From NCBI GenBank assembly GCA_947595585.1, contig CANQET010000007.1, positions 39,082 to 103,081 of the forward strand: DNA of 64,000 bases. The letters are read 5' to 3'. The notes beneath the pieces are model-generated. The model was not told where the DNA came from, ran no database searches, and worked only from the letters and a program-made list of their open reading frames with translations. This DNA comes from an uncultured Clostridia bacterium (GTDB lineage Bacteria > Bacillota > Clostridia > Christensenellales > Borkfalkiaceae). This document shows positions 26,386 to 35,227 of this stretch, piece by piece. A program made the translations under genes and the position numbers. Each line of letters begins with the position of its first letter. Position 1 is the stretch's first letter.

Positions 26386-28377
26386 TTACTTGCTCCAGAC
26401 GCGCTTTGCCGCCGCGACGACGTTTTCGACGGTAAAGCCGAATTTCTTGAAGAGCTCGGGGGCGGGAGCGCTTGCGCCGAAGCCGTTCATCGCGATGATC
26501 TCGCCGCCTTCGCCCGCGTAGCGATACCAGCTATAGGGGCTGCCCGCCTCGACGCACACCCGCGCCTTCACGGAGGAAGGGATCACGCTGCGCTTATAGC
26601 GTTCGGGCTGTTTTTCGAACTCCTCGATGCAGGGCATGGAGACGACGCGCGTCTTGATGCCTTCGTTTTCGAGGCGCTCCTTTGCCTTCACGCAGAGCTC
26701 GACTTCCGAGCCCGACGCGATGAGCAGAACTTCGGGCATCCCCTTGCAATCCTCGAGGATGTAGCCGCCTTTGAGCGCTTCGAGCCCGCTGTTTTCGTAT
26801 TGCGGGAGAGCTTGGCGGGAGAGGACGAGGGCAGTGGGGGACTTGCCCGTGAGCGCGGAGATCCACGCCGCCGCCGTCTCCTTGCCGTCTGCGGGGCGGA
26901 AGACCTTCATATTGGGGATGGAACGGAGGGCGATGAGCTGTTCTACGGGCTCGTGCGTGGGTCCGTCTTCGCCGACGCCGATGGAATCGTGGGTGAGGAT
27001 GTAGACGACGGGAAGCTCCATGAGTGCGGAAAGACGCATCGCATGCTTGCAGTAATCCGAGAAGATGAAGAAGGTGGAGCAGTAAGCGCGGATGCCGCCG
27101 TGGAGCTGCATGCCGTTTGCGATGGCCGCCATCGCGTGTTCGCGGATGCCGAAGTGCATGTTCCGCCCCGCATAATTTTCGGGGCCGAATTCGCCGTACG
27201 AAACGCGCTCCGTGTCCTTCATCTCCGAGAGGTTGGAGGGGGCAAGATCGGCAGAACCGCCCATGAGCGCGGGGGTGACGCATGCGATCTTCTGGAGGAC
27301 TTGCGCCGAAGTCTGGCGGGTCGCCATGGGCTTTTCGAACTTGAAGAGCTCCTCCATGGCCGCATAATCGGGAAGCTCGCCCTTCACCGCCGCCTTATAT
27401 TCCGCGGCGAGTTCGGGGTAGGCCTTGGCGTATTCGCCCATCATCGCCTTCCACGCCCGCTCCGCTTTGGCGCCGCGTTTGCCCGCAAGACGGGTGTGTT
27501 TCAAGACCTCTTCGGGCACCTCGAAGGGCGGGTACGTCCACCCGAGATTTTCCTTCGTCTTTTGCAGATTTTCGGCGCCGAGGGGAGCCCCGTGGCACTT
27601 TGCGCTTCCCGCAAGGGGGGAGCCGTAGCCGATCTTCGTCTTGCAGATGATGAGGGAGGGCTGATGCGTCTCGGCCTGTGCCTTGCGGATGGCATTGCTG
27701 AGCATGCGCACGTTATCGGGATTTGCGACGAGGTCTACCTTCAACACCTGCCAATTCTGTGCCTTGAAGCGGGCGGCGATATCTTCTTTGAACGTGAGAT
27801 CGGTATCCCCCTCGATCGTGATATCGTTGTCGTCGTAGAAGACGATGAGCTTGCCGAGTTCATGGGTGCCCGCAAACGAGCACGCCTCGTAGGAAATGCC
27901 CTCCTCGAGGCAGCCGTCCCCGACGAGCGCATAGGTGAAGTGATCGACGACGGGAAAGCCCGGTCGGTTGAATTTCGCCGCGAGATGGGCCTCCGCGACC
28001 GCCATGCCGACGGCGTTCGCGATCCCCTGTCCGAGGGGACCTGTGGTCGTTTCTACGCCCAAAGTGTGGCCGTATTCTGGGTGGCCGGGCGTCTTGGAGC
28101 CGAGCTGGCGGAAGCTCTTGAGGTCCTCGATCTTCAGCCCGAAGCCATAGAGATAGAGCAGGGAATAGAGGAGCATGGAGCCGTGCCCCGCCGAGAGGAC
28201 GAAGCGGTCGCGATCGTCCCACTTCGGGTCCTTATTGTTGAACTTCAAAAAGTTCTGCCAGAGCGTGTAGCCGATGGGGGCAGAGCCGAGGGGAAGCCCG
28301 GGGTGCCCGGAGTTTGCCTTTTGAATGGCCTCCGCGGAGAGGATGCGGATGGCGCTTATCGTGGTCGTCTGTTTCAT
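26386..28377 (-). CDS. tkt: Transketolase
   Basis: 663 residues, full length. Thiamine diphosphate enzyme of the non-oxidative pentose phosphate pathway. Seen: NSGHPG (His26), SAGHGS, GPLGQG, thiamine motif GDGCLEEG (153-160) closing with DDNDITIEG, the pyrimidine domain from about residue 350 with MGGSADLAPSNL, GIREHAM and THDSIGVGEDGPTHEP. Starts one base after the phosphohexomutase stop, so both are on one transcript; the DUF1295 gene follows after 43 bases. Confidence 0.98.
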   Translation of the reverse strand: MKQTTTISAIRILSAEAIQKANSGHPGLPLGSAPIGYTLWQNFLKFNNKDPKWDDRDRFVLSAGHGSMLLYSLLYLYGFGLKIEDLKSFRQLGSKTPGHPEYGHTLGVETTTGPLGQGIANAVGMAVAEAHLAAKFNRPGFPVVDHFTYALVGDGCLEEGISYEACSFAGTHELGKLIVFYDDNDITIEGDTDLTFKEDIAARFKAQNWQVLKVDLVANPDNVRMLSNAIRKAQAETHQPSLIICKTKIGYGSPLAGSAKCHGAPLGAENLQKTKENLGWTYPPFEVPEEVLKHTRLAGKRGAKAERAWKAMMGEYAKAYPELAAEYKAAVKGELPDYAAMEELFKFEKPMATRQTSAQVLQKIACVTPALMGGSADLAPSNLSEMKDTERVSYGEFGPENYAGRNMHFGIREHAMAAIANGMQLHGGIRAYCSTFFIFSDYCKHAMRLSALMELPVVYILTHDSIGVGEDGPTHEPVEQLIALRSIPNMKVFRPADGKETAAAWISALTGKSPTALVLSRQALPQYENSGLEALKGGYILEDCKGMPEVLLIASGSEVELCVKAKERLENEGIKTRVVSMPCIEEFEKQPERYKRSVIPSSVKARVCVEAGSPYSWYRYAGEGGEIIAMNGFGASAPAPELFKKFGFTVENVVAAAKRVWSK

Positions 28378-28378
28378 T

Positions 28379-29884
28379 TCATTCCTCCAAAGACTTTTTC
28401 AGTGCTGCGGGGTCGAGCATGGGGTACCCCTGCAAAAATTCGTTGAGTTCGCGGAGCATGCGCTTGGTGCCGCCCGCGGAATTGCTCTCGAGATTGATGG
28501 GCAGGATGGGTTCGTGCAAACTCATCCGGACAAGCGCCCAGCCGTCGCCGTGCGCCGCGTCGAAGTTGATGCGTACGCCCTCGCAGTTCTCGGGCGCAAG
28601 GGTGAGATAGGGCGTATTTTCCACGAAAGCGGAGAGCGCTTCGAGGATCTTCTTTCCCTCCGCCTTGAAGTCGCACCCCGCAACAAATCGGGGACGGACC
28701 TCGATCGCTTCGAGGGGCTCCTTCAGATCTTCGATATAAGAGAGCAGGGGCCTCCCTTCTTTTTCGGCCTTCGAAAAGGCGATGATAAGCCGCGTGACGA
28801 GGTAGGCGCCGTCGTCGAGGAAGTAATTCTCACGGAAGGCGGCGTGGCCGCTCGTCTCGATGGCGAGCACGGCATTCCCGCCCTCGGCGTTGATCCGTTT
28901 GGCCTCGTTGATGACGTTCTTGTAGCCGCGCTTGAAGCGGCGGTGTACGCCCCCGTGCGCCTCGATGAAGGCGGTGAGCCCGTCGCTCGTCACGGAATCG
29001 GTGACGATCGTGCAGCCCGGCTGTTCCTCGAGCAGAAGGGCAGCGATGAGGGCGATGAGGCGGTTGCGGTTGATCTCTTTCCCGTCCGAGGAGACGATGG
29101 CGGCGCGGTCGACATCGGTATCGAAGATGATCCCGAGGTCGGCATGGTTTGCTATGACGGCCTCCGAGAGTGACTGCATCGCCGCGGCGTCCTCGGGATT
29201 GGGGATATGGTTGGGGAAGTTGCCGTCGGGCCGCAAGAACTGCGAACCCTCGATATCCGCCCCGAGCTGTGCGAGCACGAGGTCGGCATAGAAGGCGCCG
29301 ACGCCGTTTCCCGCATCGACGATGATCCGCTTGCCCTCGAGAGGGAATGCGCCCGCGGCATCTTCGACGAGGCGGACGAGCCGATCCGCATAGGTCCCGA
29401 TATAGGAGATCTCCGAGAGCACTTCGCCCATGGCGATATTCGTGCGCACGAAGGGGGCAGAGGCAAGTTGTAAGATCTCGGTGATCTCTTCCTCCTCGAG
29501 CCCGCCTTCCTTCAAGAAGAACTTCAGCCCGTTCATCTCCTTGGGAAGATGGCTCGCCGTGATCATGACGGAGGCATCCGCCCCGAAGTCATCCTGAAGG
29601 AGCATGAACATGGAGGGCGTCGAAGAATAGCCCGTGAAGCGGATATCCCCGCCCCATTCCATGATGCCCTTCTCTACGGCACGGGCGAGCGGCCATGCGG
29701 TGAGGCGGGAATCGCAGCCCACCGCGACGACGAGCTTCTCTTTCCCGAGTTTGCGCTTCGCCCAAAGGTAAAACGCCGAAGCGATCCGCGCTACGGCATA
29801 CTCCGTAAGCTCTGCGGGGGCGCTTGTCCCGAGCGCGACCCCGCGGACATCCGTTCCGCTTTTGAGTGCAAGATAGTTTGTCAT
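28379..29884 (-). CDS. Phosphoglucomutase/phosphomannomutase-family enzyme
   Basis: 501 residues, ribosome site AGGAGGCGG. Four-domain alpha-D-phosphohexomutase: SGTDVRG at the N-terminus, active serine Ser111 in ITASHLPKEMNG, metal loop FDTDVDRA, sugar-binding ETSGHAAFRENYFLDDG and a C-terminal phosphate loop. Length and the wording LPKEMNGLKFF place it with the longer bacterial mutases whose sugar (glucose or mannose phosphate) cannot be told from sequence alone. First gene of the minus-strand operon with tkt. Confidence 0.92.
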   Translation of the reverse strand: MTNYLALKSGTDVRGVALGTSAPAELTEYAVARIASAFYLWAKRKLGKEKLVVAVGCDSRLTAWPLARAVEKGIMEWGGDIRFTGYSSTPSMFMLLQDDFGADASVMITASHLPKEMNGLKFFLKEGGLEEEEITEILQLASAPFVRTNIAMGEVLSEISYIGTYADRLVRLVEDAAGAFPLEGKRIIVDAGNGVGAFYADLVLAQLGADIEGSQFLRPDGNFPNHIPNPEDAAAMQSLSEAVIANHADLGIIFDTDVDRAAIVSSDGKEINRNRLIALIAALLLEEQPGCTIVTDSVTSDGLTAFIEAHGGVHRRFKRGYKNVINEAKRINAEGGNAVLAIETSGHAAFRENYFLDDGAYLVTRLIIAFSKAEKEGRPLLSYIEDLKEPLEAIEVRPRFVAGCDFKAEGKKILEALSAFVENTPYLTLAPENCEGVRINFDAAHGDGWALVRMSLHEPILPINLESNSAGGTKRMLRELNEFLQGYPMLDPAALKKSLEE

Positions 29885-29931
29885 TCCGCCTCCTGCCGAG
29901 CCTTCGGGCCCGACTTCATACGATCGTCTCC

Positions 29932-29960
29932 ATTATACTACGTTTGCGGGCATTTTCCAA
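29932..29960 (-). promoter_or_regulatory. Promoter of the phosphohexomutase-tkt operon
   Basis: Minus strand TTGGAA (complement 29955-29960), 17-bp spacer, TATAAT (complement 29932-29937). Confidence 0.75.
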
Positions 29961-30009
29961 TCGATTTTCAAAAAAAAGTGAAAATGTTTGAGAAATTCCT
30001 CTCGAATCC

Positions 30010-30038
30010 TTGCAACTCGCCTTCACTTGTGCTATAAT
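30010..30038 (+). promoter_or_regulatory. Promoter of the first degV gene
   Basis: TTGCAA (30010-30015), 17-bp spacer, TATAAT (30033-30038); ribosome site GAGAGGATAAG before the ATG at 30076. Confidence 0.85.
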
Positions 30039-30075
30039 CCTATCATAAAGTTTGTGACTCGAGAGGATAAGAAAA

Positions 30076-30972
30076 ATGGAGTACAAATTCACGCTGTCGA
30101 GCGATTCGACCTGCGATCTGTATCATGATTTCGTCGTCGAAAACGACATCAAGTTTGCGCCGCTCACGTTCATGCTCGAAAAAGACGGCAAGATGGAAGA
30201 CTATCTCGACAATTTCACCGAATACAGTGAATACGTCGATTTCTATAATAAGCTTCGCGCGGGCTGGATGCCCAAGACGAGCAAACTCAACTACGAAGCG
30301 CATTACACGCACTTCCGCAAGATGGCGGAGGAGGGCGCAAAGGACGTCGTCCACTTCACGATCTCTTCGGGCCTCGCCAATACTTGGGAAAACGCAGAAC
30401 AGGCGGCGGCGGACGTCAAGAAGGACTTCCCCGATTTCCGTGTGTTCGTCGTCGATCCCCTCACCGCGACGGTAGGCCAAGGGGCGCTCGTGCGCCTCGC
30501 CCTCAAGTGCCGCAACGAAGGGAAGACGGCGGAGGAAGCGGCCGAGCTGTGCAAGTCGGTCCGTCTGCACATCCAGCACTTCATCGTGGCGGACGACCTC
30601 CAATTCCTGAAGCGCGGCGGGCGGATCTCGGCGGCTTCGGCCGCGATCGGCGGGGTACTCAAGGTAAAACCCATCATCTCCTTCGATAAAGAGGGCAAGC
30701 TCGGCGTCATCGATAAGGTCATGGGCGTGAAGAAGGCGGTCTCCTTCATCAAACAGAAGCTCGAAAAGGAAGGCCCCGATCCCGAATACAATTATCTGTT
30801 CATCGTGCATACCGACAACGAACCCATCGCGAACGAACTCGCAAACTACGTGCGCGAACGCTTCGGGATCGAACCCTATCTGCAGATCATGGGGCCCGTC
30901 ATCGGCTCCCACGTAGGACCGGGCGCCTTCGCCCTCGGATACATTTCGAAGAGCGAACGCAACGAATTTTAA
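30076..30972 (+). CDS. DegV-family fatty-acid-binding protein
   Basis: 298 residues. N-terminal LSSDSTCDLYHD, middle TSKLNYEAHYTHF and FTISSGLANTWENA, then the helical HFIVADDLQFLKRGGRIS and the closing GSHVGPGAFALGYI are family hallmarks. DegV proteins (FakB in S. aureus) bind an activated fatty acid for phosphorylation by FakA and its use in phospholipids. The N-terminal loop here lacks the common TDSTADL wording but keeps the acidic-serine-threonine core. Single-gene unit with its own promoter and a terminator after it. Confidence 0.92.
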   Translation: MEYKFTLSSDSTCDLYHDFVVENDIKFAPLTFMLEKDGKMEDYLDNFTEYSEYVDFYNKLRAGWMPKTSKLNYEAHYTHFRKMAEEGAKDVVHFTISSGLANTWENAEQAAADVKKDFPDFRVFVVDPLTATVGQGALVRLALKCRNEGKTAEEAAELCKSVRLHIQHFIVADDLQFLKRGGRISAASAAIGGVLKVKPIISFDKEGKLGVIDKVMGVKKAVSFIKQKLEKEGPDPEYNYLFIVHTDNEPIANELANYVRERFGIEPYLQIMGPVIGSHVGPGAFALGYISKSERNEF

Positions 30973-30976
30973 GGCA

Positions 30977-31010
30977 GGCCGCCTCTCCCTCGCGGACGGG
31001 GCGGTTTTTT
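30977..31010 (+). terminator. Terminator after the first degV gene
   Basis: GGCCGCC region (30977-30983) pairs with GGGGCGG (30998-31004), followed by six T residues. The SDR start is only 13 bases later. Confidence 0.75.
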
Positions 31011-31023
31011 GTATGGAGGCAAC

Positions 31024-31812
31024 ATGGAATACACCCTCATCACGGGCGCATGCGGCGGGCTCGGGAGCGCTTTTGCAAGGATTCTCGCGCTCCGCAAGCA
31101 GCCCTTATTTCTTACGGGGCAGAGCGCGGAAAAGCTCGAAGCGTTTGCCGAAGAACTTCGAAATACCTATGGAGTTGAGGTGCATACATTTGCCTGCGAT
31201 CTGAGAGACGAGGGGGGACGTAGTCGTTTATTTTGCGATGCGGATGCCCACGGGATCAAGTTTTCCCGCCTTGTCTACGTCGCGGGCGTGGATACGCAGA
31301 TGGCGTTTGAAAAGTTCACCGAGGCGAAGATCGTCCTGCAGTGCCGCGTCAATTTCGAGGGGGCCGTCTCCATGATCGGGGGCGTCCTCGCCCGTGCGGG
31401 GGAGATGCCCGAGATCCTCACCGTCGGCAGCATGACTTCCACCGTCCCCATGCCCTATTTTGCCCTCTACAGCGCCACGAAGAAGGGCCTCGAGCACTTC
31501 TCTTCGGCCCTGCATGCAGAGCTGAAGGGGCGGGCGAAGGTCACCTGCGTGCTCCCCGGGGCCATCCTGACGCGGGAGGATATCCGAAAAAATATCATAG
31601 CGCACGGCGGATTTTCGAGAAGATCCGCCCTTCCGCCCGAGCGCGTCGCCCAAGCGGCCCTAAAGGCCGTCGCCCGCAACCGAAAGACGGCCGTTATCGG
31701 CGGATGGAACAAGCTCCTTCGCTTCTTCTCCGCGCTCGCGCCGATGGGGCTGAAGATGCGCATCGTGCGGCGCAAATGGCAGGCGACCGAGAAGGATTTC
31801 TACTGCGTATAA
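31024..31812 (+). CDS. Short-chain dehydrogenase/reductase
   Basis: 262 residues from the ATG with GGAGGC eight bases before it; a start 15 bases earlier overlaps the terminator T run. Rossmann motif TGACGGLG (7-14), catalytic YSATKKG with serine in VGSMTS, both intact. The C-terminal KAVARNRKTAVIGGWNKLLRF resembles long-chain ketoreductase-like SDRs. Substrate unknown. Ends within a hairpin that acts as terminator for the facing gene. Confidence 0.88.
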   Translation: MEYTLITGACGGLGSAFARILALRKQPLFLTGQSAEKLEAFAEELRNTYGVEVHTFACDLRDEGGRSRLFCDADAHGIKFSRLVYVAGVDTQMAFEKFTEAKIVLQCRVNFEGAVSMIGGVLARAGEMPEILTVGSMTSTVPMPYFALYSATKKGLEHFSSALHAELKGRAKVTCVLPGAILTREDIRKNIIAHGGFSRRSALPPERVAQAALKAVARNRKTAVIGGWNKLLRFFSALAPMGLKMRIVRRKWQATEKDFYCV

Positions 31813-31842
31813 AAAAGTCCCGTTTTTCGTAAAAAACGGGAC
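31811..31842 (-). terminator. Terminator of the PH-like membrane protein gene
   Basis: GTCCCGTTTTT (31817-31827) / AAAAACGGGAC (31832-31842), loop four bases. On the minus strand the stem is followed by six T residues, so it ends the leftward gene; on the plus strand it closes the SDR transcript without a T run. Confidence 0.85.
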
Positions 31843-31873
31843 ATGGGGTCGGAAAACAAAGAAATGGGGATGC

Positions 31874-32392
31874 TCATTTCTTTTTCTTTTTGACTTCGGC
31901 TTCCTCCTCTGCGGTGGAAAACGTGAAGGCGATGCGGTCGTTTTGCGCCTGCAGCGTGCGGATGAATGTATCATAGCTCTCGGGGCGGATGACGATGTTG
32001 AGGAAGTCCGTCTTGAGATCGTCGAAATACACGGCGAGCTTGCCCGCCCCGCGGAAGAGATGCACGGAGAGGATGCTCCCTATCTCGAATTTCTGCACGA
32101 TCAGCCCGAAACGGAGGGAGAGATGGGTCGGCGTCACCTTGTATTCGCTGCGGATGAGCATCGCGACGATGAGGACGGTCAGGGTGATCGAGGCGGCGTA
32201 GAGCAAGACGTACCGCATCCAGCCGTAGATCGAAAAGGGGTCTTGCTGCAGAAAGAGCACGAACCGCCACGTGGTGAGCCCGAACGAGGCGCTGCAGAGG
32301 GCAAGCCCGAGCGTACACAGCACGATCATCAGGGGTGAAAATCTGAAGCGGAAGCGGGCGGGCGTGCTTTGGGGAGCGATTTGGGTATCCAT
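31874..32392 (-). CDS. Membrane protein with PH-like domain, apparently leaderless mRNA
   Basis: 172 residues. Two hydrophobic segments (about residues 22-48 and 60-82), then a C-terminal region VTPTHLSLRFGLIVQKFEIGSILSV...VVIRPESY-like wording that fits the bacterial PH (YdbT/DUF304) fold facing the cytoplasm; ends with a lysine run. The -10 box is six bases before the ATG and there is no ribosome site, so translation probably starts at the first base of the mRNA. Function unknown. Confidence 0.75.
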   Translation of the reverse strand: MDTQIAPQSTPARFRFRFSPLMIVLCTLGLALCSASFGLTTWRFVLFLQQDPFSIYGWMRYVLLYAASITLTVLIVAMLIRSEYKVTPTHLSLRFGLIVQKFEIGSILSVHLFRGAGKLAVYFDDLKTDFLNIVIRPESYDTFIRTLQAQNDRIAFTFSTAEEEAEVKKKKK

Positions 32393-32398
32393 GCCGTA

Positions 32399-32427
32399 AG
32401 TATAGCGGATTTCGGCATAAATTGCAA
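32399..32427 (-). promoter_or_regulatory. Promoter giving a leaderless transcript (PH-like protein)
   Basis: Minus strand TTGCAA (32422-32427), 17-bp spacer, TATACT (complement 32399-32404). Only six bases separate the -10 box from the start codon. Confidence 0.75.
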
Positions 32428-32477
32428 TGATTTCGCGGAAAAATTTTGCATGCGGCGTATCTTTTTTTCATTTGGAC

Positions 32478-32506
32478 TTGAATTTGCGGGAAAAAGATGA
32501 TATGAT
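32478..32506 (+). promoter_or_regulatory. Promoter of the aconitase-like/macrodomain pair
   Basis: TTGAAT (32478-32483), 17-bp spacer, TATGAT (32501-32506). Ribosome site AGGAGGGAG just before the ATG at 32532. Confidence 0.65.
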
Positions 32507-32531
32507 GTATGCGAGCAAAAAAGGAGGGAGC

Positions 32532-34325
32532 ATGGTCAAGATCATCCGCCAAGGCGTCTACTATATGGAAGGGCGGCTCGTCAAGGAGGCACAGGCCTTC
32601 ATGACGTCCGAGAAAAAGGCGCGTGCGGTGCAAAATACGATGACGCACGCCGTCCTTTCTGCCCATGGCGGGAGCCGCATCGCACTTGCGGGGGATATCG
32701 TCGCCCTGCTGCGTGCGCTCGACGATCTCGGCATCGCATCCCTTCCTCCCGCCGTCTTCTTCTCCGGTTCCGACGATACGGCCTTTCTGCGCTCCGCCGC
32801 CGAACGCTTCCGTGCCTGCCTTGTCTCGATGGATCTTTGCGCTCCGCAGCAATATCTGCGCGAAGCATTCGCGGAAGGCGGGGAAGTGCTTCTTACCGAT
32901 CTCCCGCTCCCCTGCGGCGCCCTCGGGGCCCTTGCGCTCCCCTGCGGCGAGGGGGGCATTTTGCGTTATGCGGCCTGCGGCGCCCTTCCGAAGGAGGCAG
33001 AAACAGTCGCCGTCCTCCTTCGCGGGACGCCCGCAGACGGCGTCGGCCCCACGGATATCGCGCTCGCGATCCGCAAAGAGCTCCTTTATTTCCATGATTT
33101 CGGCCGCGGCAAGATCTTCGAATTCTTCGGGACGGGCCTCAACAAGCTCTCGATGGACTTCCGCTGTGCGATCTCGGATGCCCTCAAGGGGGACTGCCTT
33201 TCCACGCTCTGGGCGACCGACGGCCGTACCCGGGAATACTTCCTTCGCCACGGGCGGGAGAGCTATGCGCCGCTCGCACCCGTAGAACCTGCCTACTACA
33301 GCGGCGGGATCACCTTAGATCTTTCCCGCATCGCGCCGATGATCGGCCTTGGAGACCATATTCTTTCGCTGCAGGCCGCCCTCGAAGATCCTTCCGCGGC
33401 CCTTGCGATGGCGGAAGCGGCCATCCGCGCAAGGGGGGGATCCCATCCCCTGCCCAAGGGAGAGAAGCTCCGCCTTGTCTACGGCGAAGTGGGGGGATAT
33501 GCGGGTACTTTCGAGACGGTCGCGGAATGTGCCGAGATCCTGAAAGAACGCCGTATTTCGCCTGCAGGGGGCATGATCTCCTGCATCTCCGCACCCGTCG
33601 CACGGGCCGCCATGGAGCGCGGGTACGCCGCACAGCTCATCGATGCGGGCATGTGCTTCGAGCGCATGAGCGCTTGGCCTACACAGGGGTTCTTTGCCTT
33701 CGACGGAGACATGGAGGCCCCGATCGTCCTCGACGCCCGCACGATCGCAGCGTCTCTCGCGGAGGGCGAACTCGTCCCCGCCACGCAAGCGGAATACGCC
33801 CGTTGTCGCGAGGGAGAAACGTTTTCGGATGCCTGCTACAGGCACCGCGTCATTATCGGCAGCGGGAGCGCCGCCGCTTTGGACTACGGCACCGTGTGGC
33901 CCATCCCCGCATTTGCGCCCGTGCCCGATGAAGTCACGCTCCAAGTCTTAGAGGAGCCTTCGGGCGACGACGCCTTCGCCGTGCTCCATACGGCCGAAGC
34001 ATACGCTTGGGGGGATGCCATCGCATGGCGGGAGCGGGGCGCCGTCGCGGCGATCGCCCTTTCCTATTCCGAGAAAAACCGCACCCATCTCATCGATTGG
34101 GGCATTCTTCCGCTTACAGCAAAGCGCTTGCCCGAAGCGGGAACGGTGCTCCGAATCACAAATATCCATGCCGCGCTCGCGGGGGGAGAACTTCGCGCAG
34201 TGCGCCTTACTTCCCGCAGCGAAAAGCCGTTTTCCCTTTCCCTCGAGATACGGGAGGGGGAGCGGGAAGTGCTGCTTGCGGGTTCGAAAAACGCCCTCAT
34301 CAAGGCGGGGAGGAAGCAACAATGA
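32532..34325 (+). CDS. Aconitase-family protein lacking the iron-sulfur cluster cysteines
   Basis: 597 residues from the ATG after AGGAGGGAG. The framework matches the roughly 640-residue clostridial aconitase-like hydratases: KIIRQGVYYMEG at the start, KIFEFFGTGLNKLSMDFRC...LWATDGRTREYF (from about 199), GGITLDLSRIAPMI, VLDARTIAAS. Where those enzymes read NCHNS, SDSHTRYGALG and CGPCFGAGDTPA, this one reads FSGSDD, DLPLPCGALG and CFERMSAWPTQG (375-386). So the three cluster cysteines and the catalytic histidine are absent; it is likely not a working hydratase. Its stop overlaps the start of the macrodomain gene by four bases. Role unknown; a regulatory or metabolite-binding one is possible. 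Confidence 0.75.
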   Translation: MVKIIRQGVYYMEGRLVKEAQAFMTSEKKARAVQNTMTHAVLSAHGGSRIALAGDIVALLRALDDLGIASLPPAVFFSGSDDTAFLRSAAERFRACLVSMDLCAPQQYLREAFAEGGEVLLTDLPLPCGALGALALPCGEGGILRYAACGALPKEAETVAVLLRGTPADGVGPTDIALAIRKELLYFHDFGRGKIFEFFGTGLNKLSMDFRCAISDALKGDCLSTLWATDGRTREYFLRHGRESYAPLAPVEPAYYSGGITLDLSRIAPMIGLGDHILSLQAALEDPSAALAMAEAAIRARGGSHPLPKGEKLRLVYGEVGGYAGTFETVAECAEILKERRISPAGGMISCISAPVARAAMERGYAAQLIDAGMCFERMSAWPTQGFFAFDGDMEAPIVLDARTIAASLAEGELVPATQAEYARCREGETFSDACYRHRVIIGSGSAAALDYGTVWPIPAFAPVPDEVTLQVLEEPSGDDAFAVLHTAEAYAWGDAIAWRERGAVAAIALSYSEKNRTHLIDWGILPLTAKRLPEAGTVLRITNIHAALAGGELRAVRLTSRSEKPFSLSLEIREGEREVLLAGSKNALIKAGRKQQ

Positions 34326-35164
34326 CAGAACTTTCCGAGGAGGTCCTCGACCTCTCGCCCTATCCCCGCCCCGCGCTCTTGGCCGAGGAGGAGAAGTCTG
34401 CGGCGTGCGATGAACTTCTGCGCTTTCTTCTGCGCGAACGCGGTCTCATCGCGGCCTTCAGCGCGACGTACGAAAAGAAGCGGCAGCTCGTCCGAAGATA
34501 TATGAACGAGCGTGCGCCGCAGCCCGTGCCGCCCGAGATCCTCGCGCTGCAGGACCGCCTCTTCTGGACGGAGAGCGTCGCGCGGGGCATCGTCGATGTG
34601 GATACGATCGAGGCGGGCAAGTATGACATCGCACTCTTCGAGGGGGACATCACCCGCCTGCGTGCCGATGCCATCGTGAATGCGGCCAACAGATCCCTGC
34701 TTGGGTGCTTCCTCGCGGGGCATAACTGTATCGACAACGTCATCCACTCCGCGGCGGGCATGCAGCTGCGTGCCGATTGCCGGCGCATCATCTCGGCGCT
34801 CGGGCACGAGGAGGAATGCGGCAACGCCCGTATCACGCGGGGCTACAACCTCCCCGCGACCTATGTGCTCCACACCGTGGGGCCGATGGTGGGGCGGGAA
34901 GTCACCGAGCGCGAGCGCGCCGACCTTCGCTCTTCCTACGTCTCCTGCCTCGACCTTGCCGCCGAATACGGGCTGCGCTCCGTCGTCTTTTGCTGCGTCG
35001 CGACGGGGGTATTTAACTTCCCGCACGCCGAAGCCGCCGAGATCGCGGCGGGCGCCGTCGTCAATTGGAAGCTCCGCCATCCCGATATCAAGCTCAAAGT
35101 CGTGTTCGATACTTTCCTCCCGCAAGATACGGGGATCTACCGTTCCATCCTCGGCATGATGTAG
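34322..35164 (+). CDS. Zinc-containing macrodomain, protein ADP-ribose hydrolase type
   Basis: 280 residues; ATGA overlap with the aconitase-like gene and ribosome site GGGGAGGAAG. About 95 N-terminal helical residues precede the macrodomain: EGDITRLRADAIVNAANRSLLG (ADP-ribose site), then GCFLAGHNCIDNVIHSAAG with Cys129, His134 and Cys136 as the zinc triad, VLHTVGPMVG and CCVATGVFNFP. This is the Zn-Macro class of S. aureus and streptococci, which removes ADP-ribose from proteins modified by SirTM sirtuins. No sirtuin or lipoylation gene lies nearby here. Confidence 0.93.
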   Translation: MTELSEEVLDLSPYPRPALLAEEEKSAACDELLRFLLRERGLIAAFSATYEKKRQLVRRYMNERAPQPVPPEILALQDRLFWTESVARGIVDVDTIEAGKYDIALFEGDITRLRADAIVNAANRSLLGCFLAGHNCIDNVIHSAAGMQLRADCRRIISALGHEEECGNARITRGYNLPATYVLHTVGPMVGREVTERERADLRSSYVSCLDLAAEYGLRSVVFCCVATGVFNFPHAEAAEIAAGAVVNWKLRHPDIKLKVVFDTFLPQDTGIYRSILGMM

Positions 35165-35167
35165 GCC

Positions 35168-35193
35168 GCATCTCCCCAAACGCGGGGGGATGC
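35168..35193 (+). terminator. Hairpin after the macrodomain gene
   Basis: GCATCTCCCC (35168-35177) pairs with GGGGGGATGC (35184-35193), one G-T pair, loop AAACGC. No T run follows at once, so it is a weak terminator candidate. Confidence 0.5.
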
Positions 35194-35227
35194 TATCGAT
35201 AAAACGCAAAATTTTGGAGGTAAACCT

